Shown: one piece after another, positions 25,706 to 33,473 of the stretch
Layout of the letters: each line of letters starts with the position of its first letter
Numbering within the stretch: the stretch's first letter is position 1
Assembly (NCBI RefSeq): GCF_004804355.1
Contig: NZ_SRWZ01000007.1
Location: forward strand, 1-64,000
Reading direction: 5' to 3'
Length of the DNA: 64,000 nt
From: Cognatitamlana onchidii
Lineage (GTDB): Bacteria > Bacteroidota > Bacteroidia > Flavobacteriales > Flavobacteriaceae
Translations under genes and position numbers: made by a program
Notes under the pieces: generated by a model
Told to the model about the DNA's origin: nothing
Seen by the model: only the letters and a program-made list of their open reading frames with translations
The model's database searches: none

Positions 25706-27049
25706 CTAAACGATTCCTTGGGCCAACATGGCGTCGGCTACTTTAACAAAACCTGCAATATTAGCACCACGAACATAATCAATATAGCCATCATCGTCTT
25801 TACCATATTCCAAACAAGACGCATGAATATCTGCCATAATATCTTTAAGTTTATTATCCACCTCTTCTCTAGACCATTTAAATCTTAAGGAGTTCTGTGT
25901 CATCTCTAGACCAGAAGTAGCAACACCTCCCGCGTTTGATGCCTTACCGGGAGCAAACAATATTTTAGCTTTTTGAAACGCATTTATAGCCCCAATTGTA
26001 GATGGCATATTTGCACCCTCACTTACACAGATACATCCATTGTTTAGCAATGCATTGGCATCTTCTTCTTGAAGTTCATTTTGCGTAGCACAGGGCAATG
26101 CAATATCGCATTTAACATGCCAAGGGGTCTTCCCTTTTACAAACTCTGCGCTTGGATATGCTTTTAAGTACTCACTAATCCTACCTCTTTTATCATTCTT
26201 TAATTCCATTACAAAGGCTAACTTTTCTTCGTTGATACCATCCTTATCATAAATATAACCTGAGGAATCAGAAAGTGTAAGCACTTTACCCCCTAGCTGA
26301 AGTACTTTTTCGGCTGCATATTGCGCTACATTTCCTGACCCTGAAACAACCACGTTCTTACCTTCAATAGTATGACCCTGTGTTTCCAACATTTTTTGCG
26401 CAAAATAAACGGTTCCATACCCTGTAGCTTCAGGCCGTATTAAGGAACCTCCCCAAGACATACCTTTACCTGTTAAAACACCAGTAAACTCGTTACTAAT
26501 TTTCTTGTACATACCAAATAAAAAACCAATCTCACGAGCCCCAACACCAATATCACCTGCAGGCACATCAGTATTATGGCCAATATGCCTAAACAGTTCG
26601 CTCATAAAAGCATGACAAAATCGCATTATTTCGTTGTCACTTTTTCCCTTAGGATCAAAATCGCTACCTCCTTTACCACCACCCATTGGTAAAGTAGTTA
26701 AACTGTTTTTAAAAACTTGTTCAAACGCTAAAAACTTCAGAATACTTAAATTAACAGATGGATGAAATCTTAATCCGCCTTTGTAAGGTCCAATAGCAGA
26801 ATTCATCTGTACTCGGTATCCTCTGTTTACCTGAATTTCCCCTTCATCATCAACCCAACAAACCCTGAATGAAATAACCCGTTCTGGCTCCACCATTCTT
26901 AGCAAAATGTTCTTTCCATAGTAAATATCATGTTTTACAATATAAGGGATTACCGTCTCTGCAACTTCCTCTACTGCTTGCAAGAACTCTGGTTCATGAC
27001 CATTTCTTTGCTTGACGAGATCTAAAAATGCTTCAATTTTTCTTTTCAT
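25706..27049 (-). CDS. gdhA: NADP-type glutamate dehydrogenase
   Basis: A 447-residue hexameric glutamate dehydrogenase that interconverts 2-oxoglutarate plus ammonium and glutamate. The catalytic region PMGGGKGGSDFDPKGKSD (about 121-138) holds the substrate Lys residues. The Rossmann segment VVVSGSGNVAQYAAEK (about 234-249) binds the nucleotide; length and sequence fit the 450-residue bacterial class usually using NADP. It is monocistronic with its own consensus -7 element. Confidence 0.95.
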   Translation of the reverse strand: MKRKIEAFLDLVKQRNGHEPEFLQAVEEVAETVIPYIVKHDIYYGKNILLRMVEPERVISFRVCWVDDEGEIQVNRGYRVQMNSAIGPYKGGLRFHPSVNLSILKFLAFEQVFKNSLTTLPMGGGKGGSDFDPKGKSDNEIMRFCHAFMSELFRHIGHNTDVPAGDIGVGAREIGFLFGMYKKISNEFTGVLTGKGMSWGGSLIRPEATGYGTVYFAQKMLETQGHTIEGKNVVVSGSGNVAQYAAEKVLQLGGKVLTLSDSSGYIYDKDGINEEKLAFVMELKNDKRGRISEYLKAYPSAEFVKGKTPWHVKCDIALPCATQNELQEEDANALLNNGCICVSEGANMPSTIGAINAFQKAKILFAPGKASNAGGVATSGLEMTQNSLRFKWSREEVDNKLKDIMADIHASCLEYGKDDDGYIDYVRGANIAGFVKVADAMLAQGIV

Positions 27050-27097
27050 AAATACAATTATTAAAGAATTATTTATTAAATATGTAGTTTATTGGGA

Positions 27098-27105
27098 CAA
27101 ATATA
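27098..27105 (-). promoter_or_regulatory. gdhA: -7 element of the gdhA promoter
   Basis: The minus strand reads TATATTTG, an exact TAnnTTTG match, 48 bp upstream of the gdhA ATG. Confidence 0.6.
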
Positions 27106-27208
27106 CATTATATTCAAAAATACACATGTTTTTTTCTTAATTTCATAATAAAATACCGTTTAAAAATTCCACTAGTATTTTAATATTTGTTTCTAGTGTC
27201 AGTTTTTA

Positions 27209-27216
27209 TATATTTG
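27209..27216 (+). promoter_or_regulatory. -7 element for the gene at 27251
   Basis: TATATTTG, an exact TAnnTTTG match, 34 bp before the ATG. With the minus-strand element at 27098 it forms a divergent promoter region. Confidence 0.6.
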
Positions 27217-27250
27217 TTCGTAATTATGCCTCGAAAAAACGCACCTTTTT

Positions 27251-28054
27251 ATGCTTAAACGAAAACACTTTGGACTTAGTTTTTGCTTGTTACTTTTCAT
27301 GCAGTTTGCTAATGCTCAGTTTGGGTTATATCACGAAATAGGTGTTATTGCTGGCCCAGTGCAATTAAGATCTGATTTTGGTCAAAGGCAAAATTCTGAA
27401 ACTAATTTTGGGAATATGGGATTTGGAGTTGGAATTGTACATTATTTAAACTTCACATATGCAGATGCTCACATATCCTCTTTCACAAATACCTACTTTA
27501 ACGACCATTTTAAGGTAAGAACTGAATTATCATACAACACATCAAAACTTGAACATTTTGGTGAGTGGGTTGACCCATCGAAAACTAGTGAAAACGCCAA
27601 AAGACTAAGAGCCCACAAAGGAGAAGCTAATAACTTTGATATTGGAGCCCAATTAGAATTTTCACCTTTAAGTTTAAATGAATTTCAAGGATATGGTCAT
27701 CGATTCTCACCATTTGTGTCCTTGGGGGCCCATTATACATTTTCTAATGCTAAGGTTAGCACAACTTACGACAACCCCAATCCAGATGCAATAGGAGACG
27801 TTACAGATCCGAGTAATTTTTATTCCTTTTGGGAACCAGGATCGGTAGATGTTTCTAGTCCTAATTCATGGTCTATAGTTACAAGTGCAGGTGTTAACTA
27901 CAAACTAACAAGAGTTTCGGATTTAATGTTAGACTTTAGGTTCCAATACTATCTCAATGATTGGGTAGATGGTCTTAACCACCAATTACCTAGTAACAAA
28001 GGTAATGACTGGTTGGTTTGGATTAATGTAGGCTACATTCACTATTTGGACTAA
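27251..28054 (+). CDS. Predicted outer-membrane beta-barrel protein (THC0290_0291-like)
   Basis: A 267-residue protein with a signal peptide (QFANAQ, cleavage near 22) and alternating aromatic beta-strands typical of small outer-membrane barrels (GLYHEIGVIAGPVQLRSDFG near the N-terminus, YLNDWVDGLNHQLPSNKGNDW near the C-terminus). It resembles a conserved flavobacterial family that I recall being annotated as THC0290_0291. Its function is unknown. It is transcribed alone from a consensus promoter. Confidence 0.75.
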   Translation: MLKRKHFGLSFCLLLFMQFANAQFGLYHEIGVIAGPVQLRSDFGQRQNSETNFGNMGFGVGIVHYLNFTYADAHISSFTNTYFNDHFKVRTELSYNTSKLEHFGEWVDPSKTSENAKRLRAHKGEANNFDIGAQLEFSPLSLNEFQGYGHRFSPFVSLGAHYTFSNAKVSTTYDNPNPDAIGDVTDPSNFYSFWEPGSVDVSSPNSWSIVTSAGVNYKLTRVSDLMLDFRFQYYLNDWVDGLNHQLPSNKGNDWLVWINVGYIHYLD

Positions 28055-28396
28055 TTTTCCGGTCTTAGATAATATTACCTTGACCTAAGAGAAACGCACG
28101 CCACTCCACGCTTACTTTCTAGTGGATTGACACCAGTAGTCTTTCAAGTAAAAAATCAGGGCCGAAAGATTAGGTTTTAACACAAAATCATTACCAACCA
28201 AAAACAACAATATTGAGATTAGCTTTGAAAAAAGTGTTTGCCAGTTATAGCCCCAAAAAGAATCTAAAGACTATTTAGCCTCAACAATACCTCCAACAAA
28301 AGCCCTCTAATAAAGAAGGCCCGTTTATTTAATACACTAGAATGGCTCCTATAAACTAGGCCCGATTTCACCCGTTTAGAAAAAAAGAGAAGTTAT
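28055..28396. other. Gene-free stretch
   Basis: 342 bp without a credible ORF or RNA gene. The only structure seen is a loose inverted similarity between 28051-28064 (CTAATTTTCCGGTC) and 28161-28174 (minus strand CTAATCTTTCGGCC), which may be an old repeat element. No clear terminator is visible. Confidence 0.5.
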
Positions 28397-28861
28397 TTAA
28401 CCTTTAACAGCTCTTAATAAAGCTAAAATATATCCGTAATGAATGCCTTCATGGGTCACAATAAACTGCAAAGCTTCGTTAATATTATGAAGTGTATTAC
28501 CTGTTGTAGATACAGTGTACGTGTTATACGTTTTAAAAACACCCGCATCATAGTCCTTTTCCGTTTTCTCAATAGTAGAAAACAACAAGGCCTTTATCTC
28601 TTCCATTTCTTCTATAGAAAGATCGCCATGAGGGCTTGAGCCTTTCATAAACCTACTAATCATATCGTCTGATAGTCCTACCTCTAAACCAGATAACTTA
28701 TAAGCGAGTAATTGTTCCGTTACCGCAATATGACCAATATTCCAAATAATGTTATTATTAAAACCTTCTGGTATTTTATTTAAATCTTCTAAAGAATTAT
28801 TATCGATAATGTCTTTGAAAATGCCTCTCATGTTCTTTAATATCTGAAATGTAAAATCCAT
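28397..28861 (-). CDS. DinB-family protein
   Basis: A 154-residue four-helix-bundle protein of the DinB/YfiT superfamily. The three metal-binding histidines are visible: His44 (NIGHIAVTEQ) and the HEGIHYG motif near the C-terminus (His137, His141). Such proteins are metal-dependent enzymes, often thiol transferases, but the substrate here is unknown. It is divergent from the ArsC-like gene with 54 bp between starts. Confidence 0.88.
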   Translation of the reverse strand: MDFTFQILKNMRGIFKDIIDNNSLEDLNKIPEGFNNNIIWNIGHIAVTEQLLAYKLSGLEVGLSDDMISRFMKGSSPHGDLSIEEMEEIKALLFSTIEKTEKDYDAGVFKTYNTYTVSTTGNTLHNINEALQFIVTHEGIHYGYILALLRAVKG

Positions 28862-28915
28862 TTAATTCTTTTTTTGATAAATATAATCTTAATTTGCCTT
28901 TTAAATGATTCATCC

Positions 28916-29278
28916 ATGAAAAAAGTATACTATTTAAAGACTTGTAACACTTGTACTAGAATAATCAAGGCCTTGAACTTAGACCAAGGTTTTATCCTTC
29001 AAGACATAAAAAGCGACCCCATTTCGGTAGAGCAGCTAGACGAGATGAAAAGTCTTGCGGGTTCCTATGAAGCACTTTTTAGTAAACGCGCAAAACTTTA
29101 TAAGGAAATGGACCTAAAAAATCAAAACCTAACAGAACGCGATTACAAAGCTTATATATTAGAGCATTACACGTTTTTAAGCAGACCTGTCATTATTTTT
29201 GATGAGCAGATTTTTATTGGAAGCTCAAAAAAAACATTAGATACGTTAAAAAAGGCTCTTGAAAAGAATAAACCATAA
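28916..29278 (+). CDS. ArsC/Spx-family thioredoxin-fold protein
   Basis: A 120-residue protein with thioredoxin-like fold and a CxxC motif at residues 10-13 (TCNTCTR), as in Spx/ArsC-type proteins. Later segments (FLSRPVIIFDEQIFIGS) match the family's cis-Pro region (RPV). Arsenate reduction or redox regulation are possible, but no ars genes are nearby. Start: ATG 28916; the longer frame from 28874 lacks homology and begins in the divergent promoter region. Confidence 0.85.
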   Translation: MKKVYYLKTCNTCTRIIKALNLDQGFILQDIKSDPISVEQLDEMKSLAGSYEALFSKRAKLYKEMDLKNQNLTERDYKAYILEHYTFLSRPVIIFDEQIFIGSSKKTLDTLKKALEKNKP

Positions 29279-29362
29279 GTATATAAGTCGCAGCATTGGA
29301 GCTTTCAAACAAGTGTAAATTTTTTTAGTTAATTTTAAACAGTCTTATTTTAAAATTTTAAT

Positions 29363-29719
29363 ATGGGCAATAATGGAAATGGGTTTTTAGGGTTCTTAGC
29401 AGGTGGAGCCATTGGTGTAATGTTAGGAGTATTGTTTGCGCCTGACAAAGGTAGTTCTACAAGAAAAAAAGTACTTGATGAGGCCTTACTGGTAAAAAAT
29501 GAGCTTTCTGAAAAAGCCAGTGATATTATTGAGAATCTGGAATCTTCATTGAATAACAAAGAATTTTTGGAAGAGCAACTTGATTCGATGCTAACAAATG
29601 TGAGCTATAAGGCAGATGACCTCATTGAATATTTAGAAAACAAACTAACATTACTAAAAGAAAAAAATAAAAGTTACCAGCGCAAATCGAATATTGACCC
29701 TAATACAAGCATTGATTAA
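29363..29719 (+). CDS. YtxH-domain protein
   Basis: A 118-residue protein starting with a glycine-rich membrane segment (FLGFLAGGAIGVMLGVLFAP) followed by KGSSTRKK, the YtxH signature, then a charged helical tail. YtxH-like proteins are small general-stress envelope proteins; the molecular role is unknown. It overlaps the next gene by one base (TAATG), forming a three-gene operon. Confidence 0.88.
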   Translation: MGNNGNGFLGFLAGGAIGVMLGVLFAPDKGSSTRKKVLDEALLVKNELSEKASDIIENLESSLNNKEFLEEQLDSMLTNVSYKADDLIEYLENKLTLLKEKNKSYQRKSNIDPNTSID

Positions 29720-30081
29720 TGGGAGTTATTGATTCCATAAAAGATACAAATAAAAAAGCTTCAGAAGTTGGTGAGCAATTTCTGAACAAATCATATGACT
29801 ACTACAAGCTTAAAGCCTTTAAACAGTTGGTAATTTCTATTAGTATGCTTCTTAAAATTATTGTTATAGGGGGCTTAGTAGCTATAGGTTTTACATTTCT
29901 AACAATTGCTCTAGGAATAAAAGTGAGCTTGTACCTTAAAAGCTATGTTTTAGGGTTTACATCAATAGGTATTATTTATCTTGTCTTAGGCTTGATTGCT
30001 TATTTTTTAAGAAAGTACATTACTAATATAATAGTAAAATCATTATCAAAACATTTTTTTAACAAAGATGAAAGTCTATAA
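29719..30081 (+). CDS. Holin-X/phage_holin_3_6-like membrane protein
   Basis: A 120-residue protein with an N-terminal amphipathic helix and two transmembrane helices (about 42-70 and 75-98). It resembles the putative actinobacterial Holin-X family often found with YtxH genes. Despite the family name there are no phage genes around it, so a lysis role is unlikely. It overlaps neighbours on both sides (1 bp and 14 bp), indicating translational coupling. Confidence 0.75.
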   Translation: MGVIDSIKDTNKKASEVGEQFLNKSYDYYKLKAFKQLVISISMLLKIIVIGGLVAIGFTFLTIALGIKVSLYLKSYVLGFTSIGIIYLVLGLIAYFLRKYITNIIVKSLSKHFFNKDESL

Positions 30082-30271
30082 AAATATAGAAAGTATTGAG
30101 CGTGACTTAAAAATCCTTGACCTAGAACGCAAAATAGCTTTAGAAGAATTAAAACTTTTAAAAAATGATTATGAAAACAGCTTTAGGTTACCCAATTGGT
30201 TTCAAAGCGGATTGAGCATTTTAAATAAAGCAAGCACAATTCTTATGCTGAAAAGAGTGTTTAAAAAATAA
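30068..30271 (+). CDS. Small basic helical protein, third gene of the YtxH operon
   Basis: A 67-residue protein with a heptad-like helical N-terminus (IESIERDLKILDLERKIALE) and a basic C-terminal segment ending LKRVFKK. It overlaps the preceding gene by 14 bp, which supports translation from ATG 30068. I do not recognise a family beyond its recurrence in YtxH/holin-X operons; a membrane-associated accessory role is inferred. Confidence 0.72.
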   Translation: MKVYKNIESIERDLKILDLERKIALEELKLLKNDYENSFRLPNWFQSGLSILNKASTILMLKRVFKK

Positions 30272-30458
30272 ATAATACTTCATACAAATCTTTTCAAACT
30301 CAATTCGACAAACAAACTATATTCTTCGACAAACTAAGTAAAGTTATAATTGACTTGGTTCTTTAATATGGTGATTTCGACCATATATCGAAAAAAAAAG
30401 TTGCAATTAAATTATAGGGTAATTTAGCAATGCTATTAATCCATTTTTTAAAGAAATT

Positions 30459-30770
30459 ATGAAATCAAAATTGTTGACCCTTAGCAAATACTTTGCTATG
30501 GTACTTTTTATTGCAGCCTTAATCGTCCCTTCTGAAGTGGGAGCAACAACAGTAGACAGAAAAGAAAAAAAAGAAAAACCTCAAAAACCTCAAAGACCTC
30601 AAAGACCTCAAAGACCAAAAAAACCTAAGAATAAAAAATGCAAAAACGGCTGTAGAAAAGGCTGCCCTCACACTAACAAATCAGGTAAATCAATCCCATT
30701 AGATGGAGGTCTGAGTATATTAGTTTTAGGCGCAGCAGCATTTGGTGTTAGAAAATTAAAAAGAAAATAA
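30459..30770 (+). CDS. Exosortase substrate 1: small Pro/Lys/Cys-rich protein with PLDGG sorting tag
   Basis: A 103-residue protein: signal peptide (to about residue 30, EVGATT), a low-complexity KPQRPQRPQ region (about 40-53), a Cys-rich patch KCKNGCRKGCPH (about 60-71), and a C-terminal sorting tag: IPLDGG, a hydrophobic helix (LSILVLGAAAFG) and a basic RKLKRK end. This tripartite tail is the layout of exosortase substrates and resembles the PID-CTERM type. The exosortase is encoded 700 bp downstream. The mature chain is only about 50 residues. Its function is unknown. Confidence 0.82.
   Translation: MKSKLLTLSKYFAMVLFIAALIVPSEVGATTVDRKEKKEKPQKPQRPQRPQRPKKPKNKKCKNGCRKGCPHTNKSGKSIPLDGGLSILVLGAAAFGVRKLKRK
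30579..30614 (+). repeat. In-frame 9-bp tandem repeat
   Basis: Four copies of CCTCAAAGA (first copy CCTCAAAAA) encode repeated Pro-Gln-Arg/Lys. The unit is a multiple of three, so gain or loss of copies would change length without a frameshift. Confidence 0.85.
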
Positions 30771-30812
30771 ATAGGTATTGGTCACCTTGCAAGAATCAAT
30801 CTTATCAAAAAA

Positions 30813-30843
30813 AGGGCTCTAAATTTATTAGAGGCCTTTTTTG
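30813..30843 (+). terminator. Terminator after exosortase substrate 1
   Basis: GGGCTCTAA and TTAGAGGCC form a stem with one mismatch, followed by TTTTTT, about 45 bp after the stop codon. Confidence 0.65.
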
Positions 30844-31025
30844 CTTAGAACTGAAATTTTAAAATTTAGCCTTATCATTAGTTGTAAAAAAGTCCGATAA
30901 ACTGAACCATTTATTACCAAACACCAAAAAAAAAAGAATTTTATCGAAAAATACTCTGGACTTTCCTTAAAAAGTAAAAATGTTATTAATTTCATATAGC
31001 TATTATTAACCAATTTAAAGATTTC

Positions 31026-31430
31026 ATGGAAATGAATAAGATTTTTAGAATTCTAAAGCCCCTCTTGATTATTCTTGTTTTTACATTCTATACCAATGCT
31101 AATGCCTCTACCTCATCAAGCAGCATGATTCATATTGAGCAAGGTTCAATGAAAAACATATCTACAACCACAATTGGTATTTCACTAAACATGTACTCTT
31201 TGACTTGGGGTCATTCTAAATGGAAAAAATTCTTGGAATGGCTGAAAAATGCTATTTGTAGCAAGTGTGGAACTAAATGTGGAGGATCTTGCGGACCCAA
31301 TGGAGGAGGTACTCCCCCTGGAGGAGGAACTTCAATTCCTTTAGATGGTGGCTTGAGCATTCTAGCACTAGGAGCTGCAGCATTTGGAATAAGAAAATTA
31401 CGAAACACAAAGAACGGTAAACAGCATTAG
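31026..31430 (+). CDS. Exosortase substrate 2: small Gly/Cys-rich protein with PLDGG sorting tag
   Basis: A 134-residue protein: signal peptide (cleavage near residue 27, NANAS), a short mature region with a Cys/Gly-rich patch (CSKCGTKCGGSCG near 78-90), a Gly/Pro spacer, then the sorting tag: IPLDGG, hydrophobic LSILALGAAAFG and basic RKLRNTKNGK end. The tag is almost identical to that of substrate 1. The ATG at 31032 is an equally good start. The exosortase frame overlaps or directly follows its stop codon, so the two are probably co-transcribed. Confidence 0.82.
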   Translation: MEMNKIFRILKPLLIILVFTFYTNANASTSSSSMIHIEQGSMKNISTTTIGISLNMYSLTWGHSKWKKFLEWLKNAICSKCGTKCGGSCGPNGGGTPPGGGTSIPLDGGLSILALGAAAFGIRKLRNTKNGKQH

Positions 31431-32004
31431 TGTATTAAAAGACAAAATTCCTTCACCAATAAGGCTTTTCTTAGGAAAAGCCTTATTGATTTTTATCATT
31501 TGGGAAATTGTTTATGGCTTATTCTTGTATGATTCACAAATTATCGATCGGTTATTGACTACGCATGTTGGAGAATCCTCTGTGATGATTTTGAATAACT
31601 TGGGAGATTTTTCAGGATTCACCTCTAGAACAGAAAGTTGGAGCTCAGTTTATTCAGGAGAAACGTTGGAAAATCAGGTTTCTGCAATTTATCATAATAA
31701 CAAAAGAGTTCTTTATATTGCCAACGCTTGTAATGGACTTTCCCTTTTGGTTCTATACATTGGTTTTATTGTGTGTATGCCTTCTAGTTTTTGGCGAAAA
31801 CTAAAATATATAGTTTTAGGACTTTTGGTGTTAGATTCCATTAATATTATGAGATGTGTTGGTTTAATCTTGTTACAAGAGTATTATGAAACCTATTTTG
31901 ACTTTGCGCATCATTATTTGTTTAAAGCAACTGTATATGCATCTACCTTTTTTATATGGATGATATACTCACGAAAAATCAATTTAAAAAATGAAGTTAT
32001 ATAA
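31426..32004 (+). CDS. Exosortase family transpeptidase (XrtX/XrtF-like)
   Basis: A multi-pass membrane Cys transpeptidase. The exosortase triad is present: Cys in NACNGLSLLVLY, Arg in NIMRCVGLI and His in FAHHYLF. Such enzymes cleave PEP-CTERM-like tails and pass the protein on for surface attachment. No ATG, GTG or TTG exists in frame between a stop at 31390 and TTG 31486, yet family-like sequence (KIPSPIRLFLGKALL, then IFIIWEIVYG) continues upstream of 31486. I therefore place the start at the non-standard ATT 31426, which overlaps the preceding TAG; ATT 31447 or ATA 31459 are alternatives. It overlaps the next gene by 14 bp. Confidence 0.82.
   Translation: MSVLKDKIPSPIRLFLGKALLIFIIWEIVYGLFLYDSQIIDRLLTTHVGESSVMILNNLGDFSGFTSRTESWSSVYSGETLENQVSAIYHNNKRVLYIANACNGLSLLVLYIGFIVCMPSSFWRKLKYIVLGLLVLDSINIMRCVGLILLQEYYETYFDFAHHYLFKATVYASTFFIWMIYSRKINLKNEVI
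31458..31494 (+). terminator. Perfect hairpin inside the 5' end of the exosortase frame (attenuator-like)
   Basis: AATAAGGCTTTTC (31458-31470) and GAAAAGCCTTATT (31475-31487) form a perfect 13-bp stem with a 4-nt loop, followed by GATTTTTATC. It looks like an intrinsic terminator for the substrate gene, but it lies within the exosortase reading frame. It would lower exosortase expression relative to its substrate. Confidence 0.7.
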
Positions 32005-32404
32005 ATCCGATAAAATTCGCTTCATTTCTGGACTAATCATTATAATTCTAATATATTCGTTCTATTATATATACTTTGTAGAAAATAAAAACACCTTACC
32101 TATTTCAAGAAAACTCAAGCATGCTATTATGCTTTTGGCTACAGTAGCTGTTTACTTTGTAGGAACATTACATTTGGGAAAATTAAAAGACTCATGGATG
32201 TCGTCAATATGGCACTTAGTTCACATTTCTGGTTTAAGCATAATTACTTTATTGGGGTTTGCAGACTGGGTCCTAACCAATGGAATCTCTTTAAGTTTAA
32301 GAAGTTTTACCCTTTCTGTTCAAGAAATACTGATTTCACCAGTGCTATATGTTGCTATGGGTTTACTCAATAAAAGTTTAAATAGAGATGAAAAACCTAA
32401 TTAA
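31991..32404 (+). CDS. Exosortase-associated small membrane protein
   Basis: A 137-residue protein with four predicted transmembrane helices (about 10-30, 43-62, 73-93, 108-128). It overlaps the exosortase stop by 14 bp and is surely co-translated. Bacteroidota exosortases of the XrtF and XrtX types typically carry such a partner gene immediately downstream. Its biochemical role is unknown. The operon seems to end here. Confidence 0.75.
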   Translation: MKLYKSDKIRFISGLIIIILIYSFYYIYFVENKNTLPISRKLKHAIMLLATVAVYFVGTLHLGKLKDSWMSSIWHLVHISGLSIITLLGFADWVLTNGISLSLRSFTLSVQEILISPVLYVAMGLLNKSLNRDEKPN

Positions 32405-32873
32405 TTATTTAAACTGGTGCTAAATAAAATTAGTCAAACTTATACTTTGCGAATAATTCTGCATCGAAAATTAGCATTCATTCTCTGAATAACACAAACA
32501 GTTTTTGCTATAAAGCTTTCCAATTTAAAAATTGGAGAAACAATTCTATAAAAACACTTACAAATAAGCCCAAAAAAACTATCAAACAGAAACACATCTC
32601 TGTAAAGTCTTTAACTTGCTTAGCTAACCCAAATATTGTTTTGACAAACCTATTCAAAAAGAATTATTCAGGCTTGCTTTATTATACGACAGTAAATATA
32701 ATAGTCTCATCCACTGGCGGAATAGCTCAAATATAAAAAACCGGGGAAGTAAACAATCAATTTATTATACAATCTATAGAATGTAGCTCCATATGTTTAA
32801 TAACTGTCTAAAGCCACAACCTTTTGGCGCAAAAAAAAGACTTAAGTTTACTAGTCCAATAATAACCTTAATA
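32405..32873. other. Gene-free stretch between exosortase locus and outer-membrane protein gene
   Basis: 469 bp with no credible ORF. It contains a 33-bp copy of the tRNA-Asn trailer (32593-32625) and a short AT-rich palindrome at 32520-32535. It reads as decayed DNA beside a tRNA-linked locus. Confidence 0.5.
32593..32625. repeat. Copy of the tRNA-Asn trailer sequence
   Basis: 31 of 33 bases are identical to 34392-34424, which is the sequence from the tRNA-Asn terminator hairpin up to the tRNA 3' end. No tRNA body follows here. Confidence 0.8.
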
Positions 32874-33464
32874 TTAATTATCCCAGAAAACGCCTAAAGC
32901 AAGACCAAAATGAGATAAACCATCCAGCCCACCAGACTTTGCCGCGTAATTATACCGAAAAGCACCTCTTAATCCAAATCCATATCTCAATTCGTATTCT
33001 ATTCCAAGCTCTGGTCGTAAACTAAATTGCCATGCATCACTAGACAGAATATACAAACCTAAATCCTGTTCCTGTTTGTTATACATAACACCAACGCCTA
33101 AAGATATAAAAGGTGTCAATTCTTTTTTTGATGAATTAAAAAAGTAACTTCCTGTAACATGAATAGGCAAACTATTTATATAATTATAGCGTCTAGCAGA
33201 AACAGTTTCTGTACCGTTTTCAGTAGTTTGATACCCTATATCTTCGTAAAATGTTTGCCAACTAATACTTCCGCCTATACCCCAATTTCTGTTAAGCTCG
33301 TGGGTATAATCAAAACCTACACCCCTCCAGCTAGTAGTACCAATAAATTCCGAGGTTTCCCCAGTCGGGAATCCAATAATATAATTAAGACTATACTTAT
33401 CTTGTGCAACTGTTATTGTTGAAATAGCTAATAAACCAACGAATAATATAAATTTAAATTTCAT
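32874..33464 (-). CDS. Small outer-membrane beta-barrel protein
   Basis: A 196-residue protein with a signal peptide (STITVAQ) and about eight amphipathic strands, ending in a membrane-type strand (FGLALGVFWDN). It matches the broad OmpW/OMP_b-brl porin-like class used by Bacteroidota for many functions. The gene lies 9 bp downstream of the DUF4136 lipoprotein gene on the same strand and is probably co-transcribed with it. Its role is unknown. Confidence 0.83.
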   Translation of the reverse strand: MKFKFILFVGLLAISTITVAQDKYSLNYIIGFPTGETSEFIGTTSWRGVGFDYTHELNRNWGIGGSISWQTFYEDIGYQTTENGTETVSARRYNYINSLPIHVTGSYFFNSSKKELTPFISLGVGVMYNKQEQDLGLYILSSDAWQFSLRPELGIEYELRYGFGLRGAFRYNYAAKSGGLDGLSHFGLALGVFWDN

Positions 33465-33473
33465 AAGTCATCT

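Noticed and set aside
28051-28174. Possible repeat element with inverted ends CTAATTTTCCGGTC and CTAATCTTTCGGCC
   Set aside because: Only partial pairing and no target duplication or coding content; too weak to call without copies elsewhere.
29719-30081. Phage holin, implying a prophage
   Set aside because: No capsid, tail, lysin or integrase genes lie nearby and the gene sits in a YtxH operon common in bacterial chromosomes.
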